From: an uncultured Clostridia bacterium
GTDB taxonomy: Bacteria > Bacillota > Clostridia > Christensenellales > Aristaeellaceae
DNA length: 64,000 bases
Reading direction: 5' to 3'
NCBI GenBank assembly: GCA_934643825.1
Contig: CAKUCW010000008.1
Coordinates: forward strand, 6,863-70,862
Shown here: one piece after another, positions 7,473 to 16,345 of the stretch
Numbering within the stretch: position 1 is the first letter of the stretch
Layout: every line of letters starts with the position of its first letter
Notes under the pieces: model-generated
What the model was told of the DNA's origin: nothing
The model's input: the letters and a program-made list of their open reading frames with translations, nothing else
Database searches by the model: none
Position numbers and translations under genes: made by a program

Positions 7473-9542
7473 ATGGAAACGGGGGATGCGGCAGTGGTAC
7501 AGGGAACGATAGTTGCACACGGGAAATGCACTGGATTTCTTTTCGGAATTGAGAGGACGTTGCGTGAACGCGGCACCCTGATCCAGCGGGTGCTTTGCGC
7601 TGCCATGATGGCGCTGCTGTCGATGGCGCAGCTGCCGGGCGGCGGATATTGCTGTCAAAGTGCAATGTTTGCGGTACTTCTGCGTCAGGGCTTTTGCGTT
7701 CCGGCTGCGTTTGCAGGCGTTATGATGGGGTTTGCCGTGCAATATACCGCGGGAACACTGGCGGGATGCTGGCAGTTGCCTGTTTGTACGCTGCTGTGGC
7801 TGAGCGCTGGGTTATGGGCGAACCCGGCAGGATGCACGACAATGGCTGTTGCGGAATTCATCATTCAGCTTACGTCAATCGCTGTAACCGGAATTGGAAA
7901 TATATATGCTATGACCATAAACGTGTTGACAGCGGCAGCAGGTGCAGGACTCAGCATTCTTTATGATGGTGCTGCACTCAGCATATCTAGACGAGATGAA
8001 TTGGACGGGGACACACGCCCGCTTTGCATCCTGGCAGTCTGTGCATCGCTGGCGGTCGGAATGTCGTCGTTTTCCGGAGGAAGGATTCTGGCGGCGGCAA
8101 TGGCTGCTTATTTGACCCTTGAGCATGCATATATCGGCGGTGCGCAACAGGCAATCCTATGTGCAGGCATCATGGGTGGTGTTGTTTCGCTGATACAGGG
8201 GAATCCGCAAACGCTTGCCATGCTTTTGATAGGAGGATTTCTTGTCGGAGAAATCAAAACCTCGAAAAAGAGCATTACGCTCCTGCTGATGCTCTGTGGT
8301 ATGACCGCGGGAACGGCGCTGATGGGCGGGGATCTGGCAGCTATACAAAGGATGATATATGCACTGCCGGGAGTTCTGCCGTTTTTGGTTCTTCCAAGAA
8401 TGCAGCGTTCCGGAATGACCTATTTGATTGAACAGGATGAATCGGAGGAAATGACACAGTCGGAAGCGGTAGCTGTGCGAAGCGCGGCAATGATTCATTC
8501 GTGGGCAAAACTCTATGAAGATACAGCGAAAATGATGGAAGGCTTAGGTGCGCCGCAGGACGAAAACCCGGTTATTGAGCAGTGTATTGATTTGTTGCAA
8601 AAAACAAGCGCGGCGGCACATCAGGTATGCGAACGAACACTTGGAGAAATCCATCCGGATGATAAAGCCTATAAACGCATACGTTATACGCTGGCAAAGA
8701 CGGGAATTGAAGAGGTACATGTGGTATATGCCTTGAAGTTGTCAGGCAAAATGGAAGTTATGCTGCTCAAACCTGAAGCGCTTGCTCCTGCTACGCTTGT
8801 GAAGCTGGTTTCCTCTGCGTGCGGTGTTCCGATGCGCTCGTGCGCACGGGATGGTCTGCTTGGCACACAGGCTGTTTTTGAGCAGGCACCGGCGATGACC
8901 TTGGATGTCGGTGCGGCGGTGCGAAGCCGTTCGGGGGAGGATGTTGCGGGCGACAGTTACGTTTCACGGGCACTCCCTGGCGGACGACATGTACTGGCAC
9001 TTTCGGATGGAATGGGAAGCGGCGTCAGCGCAAGGCAGGAGAGTCATGCGGCGCTTTCTTTGATGATTGAAAGCCTTCGGGCGGGATATACACGTACGCA
9101 GGCAATCGATGTTGTGAATGCACTGATGCTGATGTGCACGGGACGGGAAATGTACGCGACGATGGATTTGTGTGTTTGCGATTTGCATAGCGGTGAAACG
9201 GCGTTTGAGAAACTCGGTGCGTGTGCTTCCTATATCATGCGCGATGGCGAGGTTCGCACAATCGGAGCGGATACGCTGCCTGTCGGTGTGCTGCCTGATG
9301 TGGAATCTCGCTCATTCAGAATGACGATGCAGGTTGGCGATGTGATTATCATGATGACGGACGGTGTGCGGGATGCTTATCCCGGGGGTGAGACGGCGTT
9401 GCGTGAAGACATTGCAAAACTGGCGTGGCTGCATCCGCAAATCATCGGAGAAAAACTCATTGCGCGTGCGGTCGGAGCAGGCAAAGTTGATGATGATATG
9501 GCGGTGCTTTGTGCGAGAATCAGCAAAACAGTTATAGAATAA
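7473..9542 (+). CDS. spoIIE: Stage II sporulation protein E, membrane PP2C phosphatase
   Basis: A 689-residue SpoIIE. The N-terminal third has roughly eight to ten hydrophobic helices (about residues 35-300), then a linker and regulatory domain, and a C-terminal PP2C-type phosphatase (about 480-685) with metal-binding acidic motifs DVAGDSY, LSDGMGSG, MTDGVRDAY and KVDDDMAV. In Bacillus, SpoIIE sits at the polar septum and dephosphorylates the anti-anti-sigma factor SpoIIAA, switching on sigma-F in the forespore. It is shorter than the roughly 800-residue Bacillus protein. The ATG at 7473 has no good ribosome site; a GTG at 7494 sits 5 bases after GGGGGAT and may be the true start. This is one of the main reasons to call the organism a spore former. 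Confidence 0.9.
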   Translation: METGDAAVVQGTIVAHGKCTGFLFGIERTLRERGTLIQRVLCAAMMALLSMAQLPGGGYCCQSAMFAVLLRQGFCVPAAFAGVMMGFAVQYTAGTLAGCWQLPVCTLLWLSAGLWANPAGCTTMAVAEFIIQLTSIAVTGIGNIYAMTINVLTAAAGAGLSILYDGAALSISRRDELDGDTRPLCILAVCASLAVGMSSFSGGRILAAAMAAYLTLEHAYIGGAQQAILCAGIMGGVVSLIQGNPQTLAMLLIGGFLVGEIKTSKKSITLLLMLCGMTAGTALMGGDLAAIQRMIYALPGVLPFLVLPRMQRSGMTYLIEQDESEEMTQSEAVAVRSAAMIHSWAKLYEDTAKMMEGLGAPQDENPVIEQCIDLLQKTSAAAHQVCERTLGEIHPDDKAYKRIRYTLAKTGIEEVHVVYALKLSGKMEVMLLKPEALAPATLVKLVSSACGVPMRSCARDGLLGTQAVFEQAPAMTLDVGAAVRSRSGEDVAGDSYVSRALPGGRHVLALSDGMGSGVSARQESHAALSLMIESLRAGYTRTQAIDVVNALMLMCTGREMYATMDLCVCDLHSGETAFEKLGACASYIMRDGEVRTIGADTLPVGVLPDVESRSFRMTMQVGDVIIMMTDGVRDAYPGGETALREDIAKLAWLHPQIIGEKLIARAVGAGKVDDDMAVLCARISKTVIE

Positions 9543-9547
9543 AGAAA

Positions 9548-9585
9548 CCCCGGATACAACGAAGCGTATCCGGGGATATGTTTTA
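9548..9585 (+). terminator. Bidirectional terminator between spoIIE and leuA
   Basis: A 10-bp GC-rich stem (9548-9557 with 9566-9575), with T-rich sequence on the plus side, lies between convergent genes. Confidence 0.7.
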
Positions 9586-9595
9586 GAAAGCAGAA

Positions 9596-11284
9596 TTAAA
9601 CCATGCCGCTTTCAAAACGGTTAATGGCACTCAAAATACCCTTTACCGAAGCGAAGTTAATATTATGCTCGGATCCAACGCCGAAGACACGTCGTCCTCC
9701 CGGCACGCGAAGTTCAATATAAGCGACAGCCTGAGAGTCAGAACCCATGGAAATGGCGTGTTCGGAATAAGAAATGAAGGAATAGCCTTCAATTCCCGCC
9801 TGACCGAGGGCGTTGAAGAACGCATCAATCGGTCCGTTGCCGCGAGATTCAAGCTGTACAAATTCGCCGCGTACGCTCAACACGCCGGAAAAATGCGTAA
9901 TATTGGCAATGCTGCCGGCAACAGCTTCTTCGTAGAATTTAGCACGAGAGAGCGCGTAGGGCTCGCTGATATTCAGGAATTCGCGCTGGAACAATTCATA
10001 GACTTCGTTTGCGGTCAGCTCTCGCCCGGTCTTATCGCATTCCGCCTGAACAACTGCGCCGAATTCGGGATGCATGGCTTTAGGCATGTGATAACCGTAA
10101 TTGTGATCCATAATGAACGCAGCACCACCCTTGCCGGACTGGCTGTTGATGCGGATAATCGGCTCGTATTCGCGTCCGACGTCGGCAGGATCGATCGGCA
10201 GATACGGAATCTCCCAATATGGGGATTTCGATTCGCGCATATATTCGTGCCCTTTGTTGATCGCATCCTGATGGGAACCGGAGAATGCGGTGAAGGCAAG
10301 TTTGCCCGCATATGGCCAGCGCTCCGGAACATGCATCTTGGTGCAGCGCTCATAGATATCTCGGACATGGTCGATGTGAGAGAAATCGAGCTGCGGGTCA
10401 ATGCCCTGCGTATACATGTTCAATGCGACAGTTACGATGTCCAGATTGCCGGTGCGTTCACCATTACCAAAGAGCGTGCCTTCAACACGGTCAGCGCCCG
10501 CGAGCATGGACAATTCAGCACACGCGACGCCCGTGCCGCGGTCGTTGTGTGGGTGGACGGAGATAATTGCAGCTTCGCGATTGGGCAGATGACGAATGAA
10601 ATACTCAATTTGGTCGGCGTAGGTGTTGGGCGTACACATTTCAACTGTGTTGGGAAGATTAAGAATGACAGGATTCTCTTTTGTTGAACCAAGCGTTTCC
10701 ATGACCTGATGACAGATGTCCACAGCGAAGTCCATTTCTGTCCCTGAGAAGGATTCAGGAGAGTATTCATAGCGGAAATTTGTCCCGGAGTCGTCGGCTT
10801 CGGTCAGCTCGCGTACGAGTTTGGCACCGGCAACAGCAATGTCAATAATACCCTGCATATCCTTTTTGAAAACAACCTTGCGCTGGAGGGTCGAGGTCGA
10901 ATTATAGAAATGGATAATCACATTCTTTGCACCGCGGACGGCATCAAATGTTTTGCGAATCAAATGCTCGCGTGCCTGTACGAGAACCTGAATTGTGACA
11001 TCATCGGGTATATAGTGACCGTCAATCAGCGCACGCAGAATTTCATACTCCGTTTCGGAAGCAGAAGGGAAGCCGACCTCGATTTCCTTGAACCCTATAT
11101 CCACAAGGAGCTTGAAAAAATCAAGCTTTTCCTGAAGATTCATTGGCGTGACAAGTGCCTGATTTCCATCACGCAGGTCGACGGAACACCAAACAGGCGC
11201 TTTTTCGATGCGGTTATTGGGCCAGGTGCGATCCGGAAGCGAAACGGGAGAAAAGGGGATATACTTTTTACAGCCTTGATTCAT
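9596..11284 (-). CDS. leuA: 2-isopropylmalate synthase (long, LeuA2-type)
   Basis: A 562-residue enzyme for the first committed step of leucine synthesis: acetyl-CoA plus 2-oxoisovalerate gives 2-isopropylmalate. The TIM-barrel part has the metal-binding VDLRDGNQAL motif near residue 40 and the HPHND metal pair near 245. The C-terminal region (about 430-560) is the LeuA allosteric domain. Length and N-terminal sequence (PDRTWPNNRI) match the LeuA2 class found in Actinobacteria, fungi and some Clostridia rather than the shorter E. coli form. A good ribosome site (AAGGAG) precedes the ATG. The gene stands alone, without leuBCD, and its leader is a T-box riboswitch, so it should be induced by uncharged tRNA-Leu. 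Confidence 0.95.
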   Translation of the reverse strand: MNQGCKKYIPFSPVSLPDRTWPNNRIEKAPVWCSVDLRDGNQALVTPMNLQEKLDFFKLLVDIGFKEIEVGFPSASETEYEILRALIDGHYIPDDVTIQVLVQAREHLIRKTFDAVRGAKNVIIHFYNSTSTLQRKVVFKKDMQGIIDIAVAGAKLVRELTEADDSGTNFRYEYSPESFSGTEMDFAVDICHQVMETLGSTKENPVILNLPNTVEMCTPNTYADQIEYFIRHLPNREAAIISVHPHNDRGTGVACAELSMLAGADRVEGTLFGNGERTGNLDIVTVALNMYTQGIDPQLDFSHIDHVRDIYERCTKMHVPERWPYAGKLAFTAFSGSHQDAINKGHEYMRESKSPYWEIPYLPIDPADVGREYEPIIRINSQSGKGGAAFIMDHNYGYHMPKAMHPEFGAVVQAECDKTGRELTANEVYELFQREFLNISEPYALSRAKFYEEAVAGSIANITHFSGVLSVRGEFVQLESRGNGPIDAFFNALGQAGIEGYSFISYSEHAISMGSDSQAVAYIELRVPGGRRVFGVGSEHNINFASVKGILSAINRFESGMV

Positions 11285-11319
11285 GAAAACGATCTCCTTT
11301 CAGAAATCCATCAGCCGGG

Positions 11320-11628
11320 GGAAAACAAAAGCGCCCCCCAGCCGCTATGAAAAGCGACGTAGGGGCGCTGAACACAAGCAAATGCGTTATGGCGCGGTAC
11401 CACCCTAATTCAGTCGGCACAGCCGACCCTCATGGTTTCAAACAAAACCTGACTGATCACGGAGTCATCCGTCGCGGACTACTGTGATTTCGTCCGTGCA
11501 ATTCCGGGAGGAGCTTTCAAAAGGGAATCCATCCGGCTTGCAGCAACCGCCGGCTCTCTTGATGGATATAGCCCATTGATTATTTCCCATCATCATCTTT
11601 GGGGTTGAACGGTATGAACTTGTTCTCT
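11320..11628 (-). promoter_or_regulatory. T-box riboswitch leader of leuA (leucine specifier likely CTC)
   Basis: The minus strand holds the invariant T-box AGGGTGGTACCGCG (11393-11406). Downstream is a terminator: GCGCCCC (near 11364-11370) pairs with GGGGCGC (near 11328-11334), followed by TTTTGTTTT. The upstream half shows Stem I elements: a GATGA-type kink, the AGAGAG and GCTGCAAG apical-loop motifs (near 11540-11566), and a GAAAGCTCC loop at about 11510-11518 whose CTC (11511-11513) would be the leucine specifier. Known T-box logic applies: uncharged tRNA pairs with specifier and T-box, stabilises the antiterminator and allows leuA transcription. The specifier assignment rests on my hand folding. 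Confidence 0.9.
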
Positions 11629-11657
11629 ATTTTAGACAGATCTAGATGATTTGTCAA
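11629..11657 (-). promoter_or_regulatory. Sigma-A promoter of the leuA leader
   Basis: Minus-strand TTGACA (11652-11657), a 17-base spacer and TAAAAT (11629-11634). It places the transcript start just upstream of the T-box Stem I. Confidence 0.85.
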
Positions 11658-11746
11658 GGGTGTTTGCAAAAAATGTCAACATAAAGCTGGCAAGAGAGGA
11701 AAAGCGAAAAGACATTAAATTTCTTCAATAAAATCAGCAAAAAGCC

Positions 11747-11776
11747 TTGACAAAAGGGGATGTGAGCGGTTAAAAT
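11747..11776 (+). promoter_or_regulatory. Sigma-A promoter of rplM-rpsI
   Basis: TTGACA (11747-11752), an 18-base spacer and TAAAAT (11771-11776). It predicts a leader of about 110 bases before rplM. That leader contains short GC-rich inverted repeats and could hold an L13-type autoregulatory site, but I cannot confirm a known leader structure. Confidence 0.75.
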
Positions 11777-11892
11777 AACCATTGCGTATGTTCGTCCTGT
11801 TAGCCCCGGGAGAAAGTGCGCGCGCTTAGCAGAGCGTCTGACCAACGCGATGCACCTAACATTCTGATTTTCAGGATAATGGAGGAATTCAC

Positions 11893-12327
11893 GTGAAAAC
11901 GTTTATGGCAAATGCCCAGACCGTCGAGCGCAAGTGGTATGTTGTTGACGCCGACGGCATGACGCTCGGTCGCCTGGCGAGCCAGGTCGCTGCGATTCTT
12001 CGCGGCAAGAATAAGCCCACCTACACTCCGCACTGCGATACGGGTGATCATGTGATCATCATCAATGCGGCGAAGGTTGTTCTGACCGGCAAGAAGCTCG
12101 ATCAGAAGGTCTACTATCATCACTCCGGCTATGTTGGCGGACTGAAGGAGACCAAGTACCGCAAGCTGCTGGCTGAGAAGCCGGAATTCGCTGTGAAGCA
12201 TGCTGTCCTGGGCATGATGCCCAAGGGCCCGCTCGGCCGTCAGATGGCACGCAAGCTGCGTGTGTATGCCGGCGCTGAGCATGAGCATGAGGCGCAGAAG
12301 CCGGAAGTGCTCGAGCTGGTTAAGTAA
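11893..12327 (+). CDS. rplM: Ribosomal protein L13 (uL13)
   Basis: A 144-residue large-subunit protein of normal length. The sequence has the family hallmarks ERKWYVVDA near the N-terminus, GDHVIIINA near residue 50 and MLPKGPLGRQM-like MMPKGPLGRQM near 110. The GTG at 11893 is 7 bases after GGAGG and gives the usual MKTFMAN start. It forms the standard pair with rpsI 23 bases downstream. Codon use is noticeably GC-richer than in the neighbours, as expected for a highly expressed gene. Confidence 0.98.
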   Translation: MKTFMANAQTVERKWYVVDADGMTLGRLASQVAAILRGKNKPTYTPHCDTGDHVIIINAAKVVLTGKKLDQKVYYHHSGYVGGLKETKYRKLLAEKPEFAVKHAVLGMMPKGPLGRQMARKLRVYAGAEHEHEAQKPEVLELVK

Positions 12328-12350
12328 TAGCAGGAAGGAGAGTTTGTAAC

Positions 12351-12743
12351 ATGGCACAGGTTCAGTATCAGGCGGTCGGCCGCCGCAAAAAGGCCATTGC
12401 TCGTGTTCGCCTCGTTCCGGGCGACGGCAAAGTGGTCATCAATGGCCGCGATATCGACAACTACTTTGGTCTTGAAACTCTGAAGATGACCGTTCGTCAG
12501 CCGCTGGCGCTCACCAATCTGGAGGGTCGCTACGATGTGCTGGTTAACGTTTATGGCGGTGGTCTTGCCGGTCAGGCTGGCGCGATCCGTCATGGCATCT
12601 CCCGCGCGCTCATTAAGGCTGACCCGGAACTTCGCCCGACGGTGAAGAAGGCGGGCTTCCTCACGCGCGATCCGCGTATGAAGGAGCGCAAGAAGTACGG
12701 CCTCAAGGCTGCACGCCGCGCACCGCAGTTCTCCAAGCGCTAA
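12351..12743 (+). CDS. rpsI: Ribosomal protein S9 (uS9)
   Basis: A 130-residue small-subunit protein with the conserved start YQAVGRRKKAIARVRL, the GGGLAGQAGAIRHGI core, and the RDPRMKERKKYG...QFSKR C-terminal tail that reaches into the decoding centre. It follows rplM with its own AAGGAG site and is followed by secG 31 bases later, so the three are probably co-transcribed. Confidence 0.98.
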   Translation: MAQVQYQAVGRRKKAIARVRLVPGDGKVVINGRDIDNYFGLETLKMTVRQPLALTNLEGRYDVLVNVYGGGLAGQAGAIRHGISRALIKADPELRPTVKKAGFLTRDPRMKERKKYGLKAARRAPQFSKR

Positions 12744-12774
12744 TCCGCTTAAAGAGTCGAGGAGGCGAAGAAAC

Positions 12775-13011
12775 ATGGCGATCCTTAACGGTATTGTCAC
12801 CGTGCTGCTTGTGATCACCGCGCTGATCCTCATCGTTACCGTTCTGCTCCAGCCGGGCGAATCTAATGGCTTGGGCGCGATTGCAGGCGGCGCTGAAACG
12901 TTCTTTGGTAAGAACAAGGCGAAGTCGATGGAGGGTAAGCTCGCTCTGGCGACGAAGGTTTCCGCAGGTGTGTTTATCATTTGCGCACTCATTGTCGCGA
13001 TGATCGGCTAA
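12775..13011 (+). CDS. secG: Preprotein translocase subunit SecG
   Basis: A 78-residue protein with two transmembrane helices (about residues 5-25 and 55-77) separated by the conserved LLQPGESNGLGAIAGG and ETFFGK segment. SecG assists SecYE in protein export across the inner membrane. Its ribosome site is GAGGAGGCG. A terminator directly after it separates it from rnr, although secG-rnr is a common clostridial gene neighbourhood. Confidence 0.95.
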   Translation: MAILNGIVTVLLVITALILIVTVLLQPGESNGLGAIAGGAETFFGKNKAKSMEGKLALATKVSAGVFIICALIVAMIG

Positions 13012-13020
13012 GTGAAAGCG

Positions 13021-13056
13021 AAAGAGGCTGAAGCAAATGCTTTGGCCTCTTTTTTG
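13021..13056 (+). terminator. Terminator after secG
   Basis: AAAGAGGC (13021-13028) pairs with GCCTCTTT (13045-13052), with an inner AAGCA/TGCTT stem, followed by a T-run. Confidence 0.85.
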
Positions 13057-13120
13057 AATTTATATAACTCAAAACCCTAACAGTTTAACCATCTATGGCA
13101 GTAGAAGCAGGAGAGAAAAT

Positions 13121-15184
13121 ATGAAAAGCGATACACGCAGTCATTATCATAAGCCCGGCACACGAACAGAAAAGCCGGGTAAGCGCCCTATGACGCCCGT
13201 TCGTGAAGTTCGTACACAAAAAGATCAGACGGTTCAGTTGACCGTTCGAGGAATGTCTCGCGGCGTGATTCGCATGGAGACTGAAGACGGGACGGCATTT
13301 GCCTGCGCAAAGGAAAACGCCCGCGGCGCACTTTTTGGGGATACGGTTCTTGCGGAACGCATCGGACGCGACCATGTGGTCGTTTCGAAGGTGTTGACGC
13401 ATGCGCATGAGTACATCATGGGTGTACTGCGTGTGCATGATGGTGCGCGTGTTATTCAGCCTCTTGAACGTCGCCTGCCTGCTGAAATTGCCGTAGCTGA
13501 CATGATTGCCGAAGCCGAGGATGGAGAAATTGTACGCACCCGTGTTGTCCGCTGGGAGGATGAAGGCGGCTTGTGCGTCAACGTAGAAGATCGTATCGGC
13601 AGTTTCCAGCAGGCAACCTGCGCATTGGATGCGCTGGTTATGAGCATGCGCCTGCGCACGAAGTTTGATGATGATGTCCTTGCTGATGCAGAACGCTGCA
13701 AGCCTGCTGATTTGGCAGATGATCCGACGCGTGAGGACTTGCGCCACTTGTTGTCATTTACGATCGATGGACGAGATGCGAAGGATTTTGATGATTCGGT
13801 CAGTCTTGAAGTGCTTGATAATGGCAATGTGATGCTTGGCGTTCATATCGCAGATGTAGGACATTATGTTCAGCCGGGGACAGCGCTTGATCGAGAAGCC
13901 TTTGCACGAGGAACAAGCGTTTATCTCCCGGGACGCGTATTGCCAATGCTGCCGGAACAACTCTGCAATGGCGTATGTTCATTGCGTCCGAATGAGGATA
14001 AATTTACCCTGACGGCTTTGATGGAAATCGACGATTCTGGTCGCGTTGTCAACGAGCGGCTTGCACGCACCATAACCTGCAGTAAAGCACGCCTTGTTTA
14101 CGATGATGTAAATGCTTTGTTTGCCGGAAGTGAGCAACAGCTTGCGGCAATGGCGCCGCTGGCTGATACACTTCGCACTATGCGCACGGTTGCAGGGAAG
14201 CTTCGCGCACGCAGACAGGCAAAAGGCTGTATTGACTTTGAAATTGATGAGCCTAGTTTTGTGCTTGATGAGAATGGCGAACCTGTCGAAATCATCACCC
14301 GCGAACGTGGTGAAGCGGAAATGATGATTGAAGATTTCATGCTGGCAGCAAATGAGTGTGTTGCTCGCTTTGCACGAGAAAACCGTGTGCCGCTGTTGTA
14401 TCGTGTTCATGAAAAGCCCGATGCGGAAAAGCTGGCGATTTTTGCGGATTTTCTTGATGCGATTGGCGTGAGTGCAAAGAATATCAGACATGACGCCGCC
14501 CCTGGCGATATCCGTGCGCTTCTTGAAAAAACACATGATCGCCCGGAGCATTCGGTCATCACGACGCTGGCGCTCAGAAGCATGCAGAAGGCACGATATG
14601 ACATCAATCCGCTTGGACACTATGGTTTGGCGATGGCAGATTATTGCCATTTTACTTCGCCGATTCGTCGATATCCGGATCTGGTTGTCAGCCGAGCGAT
14701 TACTGCGAAGCTGACCGGTAAGCCTATTCCGTTAACCGGAGAAGCTTTGGCAGATGCTGCTGTCCGTTCCAGCGAGCGTGAACGTGCTGCGATTGATGCG
14801 GAGCGTGCAGCGAATAAACTGATGATGGCGCGTCTGATGGCGCATCATGTCGGCGAAGACTATGACGGAACGATCAATGGCGTCAGTGAATACGGCATGT
14901 ATATCACGCTCTCTAACAGTGCGGAAGGCTTTATTCCTGTTCGCACACTGGAAGATTGGTTTGGTTTCGATGAGCGCCGCATGGTTCTGCGCGGCGAACG
15001 CACGGGAACTGTATTCTCGCTTGGTCAGCCTGTGCGTGTTCGTGTACAGAATGTCGAGTTGACGCAAAGCAATATTGACCTGACGCTTCTTACGCCGCTG
15101 AAAGGCAGAACAGCGTCAAATCGTCCGACTCCAATGTCGGATCGAAAGCGTGAACGTGACCGTATGCGCAGCTTTAACAGATAA
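13121..15184 (+). CDS. rnr: Ribonuclease R
   Basis: A 687-residue 3'-5' exoribonuclease of the RNB family that degrades structured RNA. The order is: a basic N-terminal tail (residues 1-45), a cold-shock/OB domain (about 46-105), the second OB part, and the RNB catalytic domain starting at about 205 with the metal-binding IDGRDAKDFDDSVSLE motif. The C-terminal S1 domain runs from about 585 to 665 (GTINGVSEYGMYITL). Length is typical of Gram-positive RNase R. smpB, its usual partner downstream, is absent here; a gpsA-like gene follows instead. Confidence 0.95.
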   Translation: MKSDTRSHYHKPGTRTEKPGKRPMTPVREVRTQKDQTVQLTVRGMSRGVIRMETEDGTAFACAKENARGALFGDTVLAERIGRDHVVVSKVLTHAHEYIMGVLRVHDGARVIQPLERRLPAEIAVADMIAEAEDGEIVRTRVVRWEDEGGLCVNVEDRIGSFQQATCALDALVMSMRLRTKFDDDVLADAERCKPADLADDPTREDLRHLLSFTIDGRDAKDFDDSVSLEVLDNGNVMLGVHIADVGHYVQPGTALDREAFARGTSVYLPGRVLPMLPEQLCNGVCSLRPNEDKFTLTALMEIDDSGRVVNERLARTITCSKARLVYDDVNALFAGSEQQLAAMAPLADTLRTMRTVAGKLRARRQAKGCIDFEIDEPSFVLDENGEPVEIITRERGEAEMMIEDFMLAANECVARFARENRVPLLYRVHEKPDAEKLAIFADFLDAIGVSAKNIRHDAAPGDIRALLEKTHDRPEHSVITTLALRSMQKARYDINPLGHYGLAMADYCHFTSPIRRYPDLVVSRAITAKLTGKPIPLTGEALADAAVRSSERERAAIDAERAANKLMMARLMAHHVGEDYDGTINGVSEYGMYITLSNSAEGFIPVRTLEDWFGFDERRMVLRGERTGTVFSLGQPVRVRVQNVELTQSNIDLTLLTPLKGRTASNRPTPMSDRKRERDRMRSFNR

Positions 15185-15221
15185 AAGCATATAACGTTTC
15201 ACGAGCGGAAAGGATGAAAGT

Positions 15222-16184
15222 ATGAAGGCATCAGTCATCGGATGTGGACGATGGGGATCGTTTATCGCATGGTATCTGCGCAAAATTGGGCATGAGGTCA
15301 CGCTTTATGGGCGAGAAGGCTCCAGACATATGCAGCAGTTTTTTGAAACACGCTCAAACGGTCTGGTGATGCTGGAAGACGATGTCAACCTCACATATCG
15401 TCTTGAGGATGCACTTCAAAGTGAATTGATCTGCATATCGATTCGCTCACAGAATTTGCCGGATTTGATGCAGAAAATTGCGGCGACAGGCGTGCGGGGG
15501 AAGACATTTGTGCTTTGCATGAAAGGCATAGAAGTCAGCTCGCTTCGCCGTCTTTCTGAGATTGCGGAAGATGCGGTTGGCGAAGCCAACGACGTGGCTG
15601 TTTGGCTTGGACCCGGTCATGTTCAGGAGTTTTTGGCGGGTGTTCCAAACTGCATGGTGATTGATTCGAAAAGCGAAGCGGTCAAGGAAAAACTGATTTC
15701 CTGCCTGTCCGGCGGTCTGATCCGCTTTTATTACGGTACGGATCTGATTGGCAACGAAGTTGGCGCTGCTGCCAAGAATGTCATAGGCATCGCCGCAGGC
15801 ATGCTCGATGGGATGGGATTGACATCGCTTAAAGGCGCATTGATGAGCAGAGGGACACGCGAAGTTTCCCGGCTGATTGAGGCGATGGGTGGAAATGGAT
15901 TTTCGGCGTACGGTCTTTGCCATTTGGGCGATTATGAGGCAACAGTTTTTTCTCCATACAGTCATAATCGTCGATTTGGTGAGATGTTTGTGCGCGGCGA
16001 AGCGTATACTGAGCTTGCTGAAGGTTATGATACGGTTAAGGCACTCTGTCTGCTTGCAGATCGCTATGATGTGGATCTGCCGATTTGTCGGGCTGTCTAT
16101 GCGGTGCTTTATGACGGCGCACAGGCTAAGGAACAGATGAACCAACTGTTTACCAGAAGTCTGAAACGTGAATTTGATAATTGA
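15222..16184 (+). CDS. gpsA: NAD(P)-dependent glycerol-3-phosphate dehydrogenase, GpsA family
   Basis: A 320-residue protein of the GpsA family, which makes sn-glycerol-3-phosphate from dihydroxyacetone phosphate for phospholipid synthesis. The N-terminal Rossmann motif is VIGCGRWGSF (residues 5-14). The catalytic lysine region AAAKNVIGIAAG is near residue 185-197, and the substrate loop reads SHNRRFGE near 245, where most family members have SRNRRFG. It is slightly shorter than the E. coli enzyme. AAAGGATG precedes the ATG. Since a second, canonical GpsA could exist elsewhere in the genome, this one might be a paralogue with a shifted substrate. Confidence 0.85.
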   Translation: MKASVIGCGRWGSFIAWYLRKIGHEVTLYGREGSRHMQQFFETRSNGLVMLEDDVNLTYRLEDALQSELICISIRSQNLPDLMQKIAATGVRGKTFVLCMKGIEVSSLRRLSEIAEDAVGEANDVAVWLGPGHVQEFLAGVPNCMVIDSKSEAVKEKLISCLSGGLIRFYYGTDLIGNEVGAAAKNVIGIAAGMLDGMGLTSLKGALMSRGTREVSRLIEAMGGNGFSAYGLCHLGDYEATVFSPYSHNRRFGEMFVRGEAYTELAEGYDTVKALCLLADRYDVDLPICRAVYAVLYDGAQAKEQMNQLFTRSLKREFDN

Positions 16185-16272
16185 CAGTCATAGATAAAAC
16201 GACACGTGTCTTTGTATATGCGGAGAGTTTGTTCAAACGACACGAAAAACTTTGGAAGATAAAACTTTCCCT

Positions 16273-16301
16273 TGCATAGCGCTTACAATACTGTTATACT
16301 A
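16273..16301 (+). promoter_or_regulatory. Sigma-A promoter of rex
   Basis: TTGCAT (16273-16278), a 17-base spacer and TATACT (16296-16301). No clear Rex operator palindrome (TTGTGAA-N-TTCACAA type) was found beside it. Confidence 0.65.
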
Positions 16302-16345
16302 AATCAGGTGAATTTGCTTTATTGTTATCAAGGAGTGAAGTACTC

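Noticed and set aside
9665..10687. A 340-codon plus-strand frame opposite leuA
   Set aside because: Antisense shadow of a conserved gene; no ribosome site and no recognisable domain.
12240..12992. A 250-codon minus-strand frame opposite rpsI and secG
   Set aside because: Covers three well-conserved genes on the other strand; composition reflects the GC-rich ribosomal codons.
16185..16345. Rex operator upstream of rex
   Set aside because: No TTGTGAA/TTCACAA-type palindrome; only ordinary promoter elements were found.
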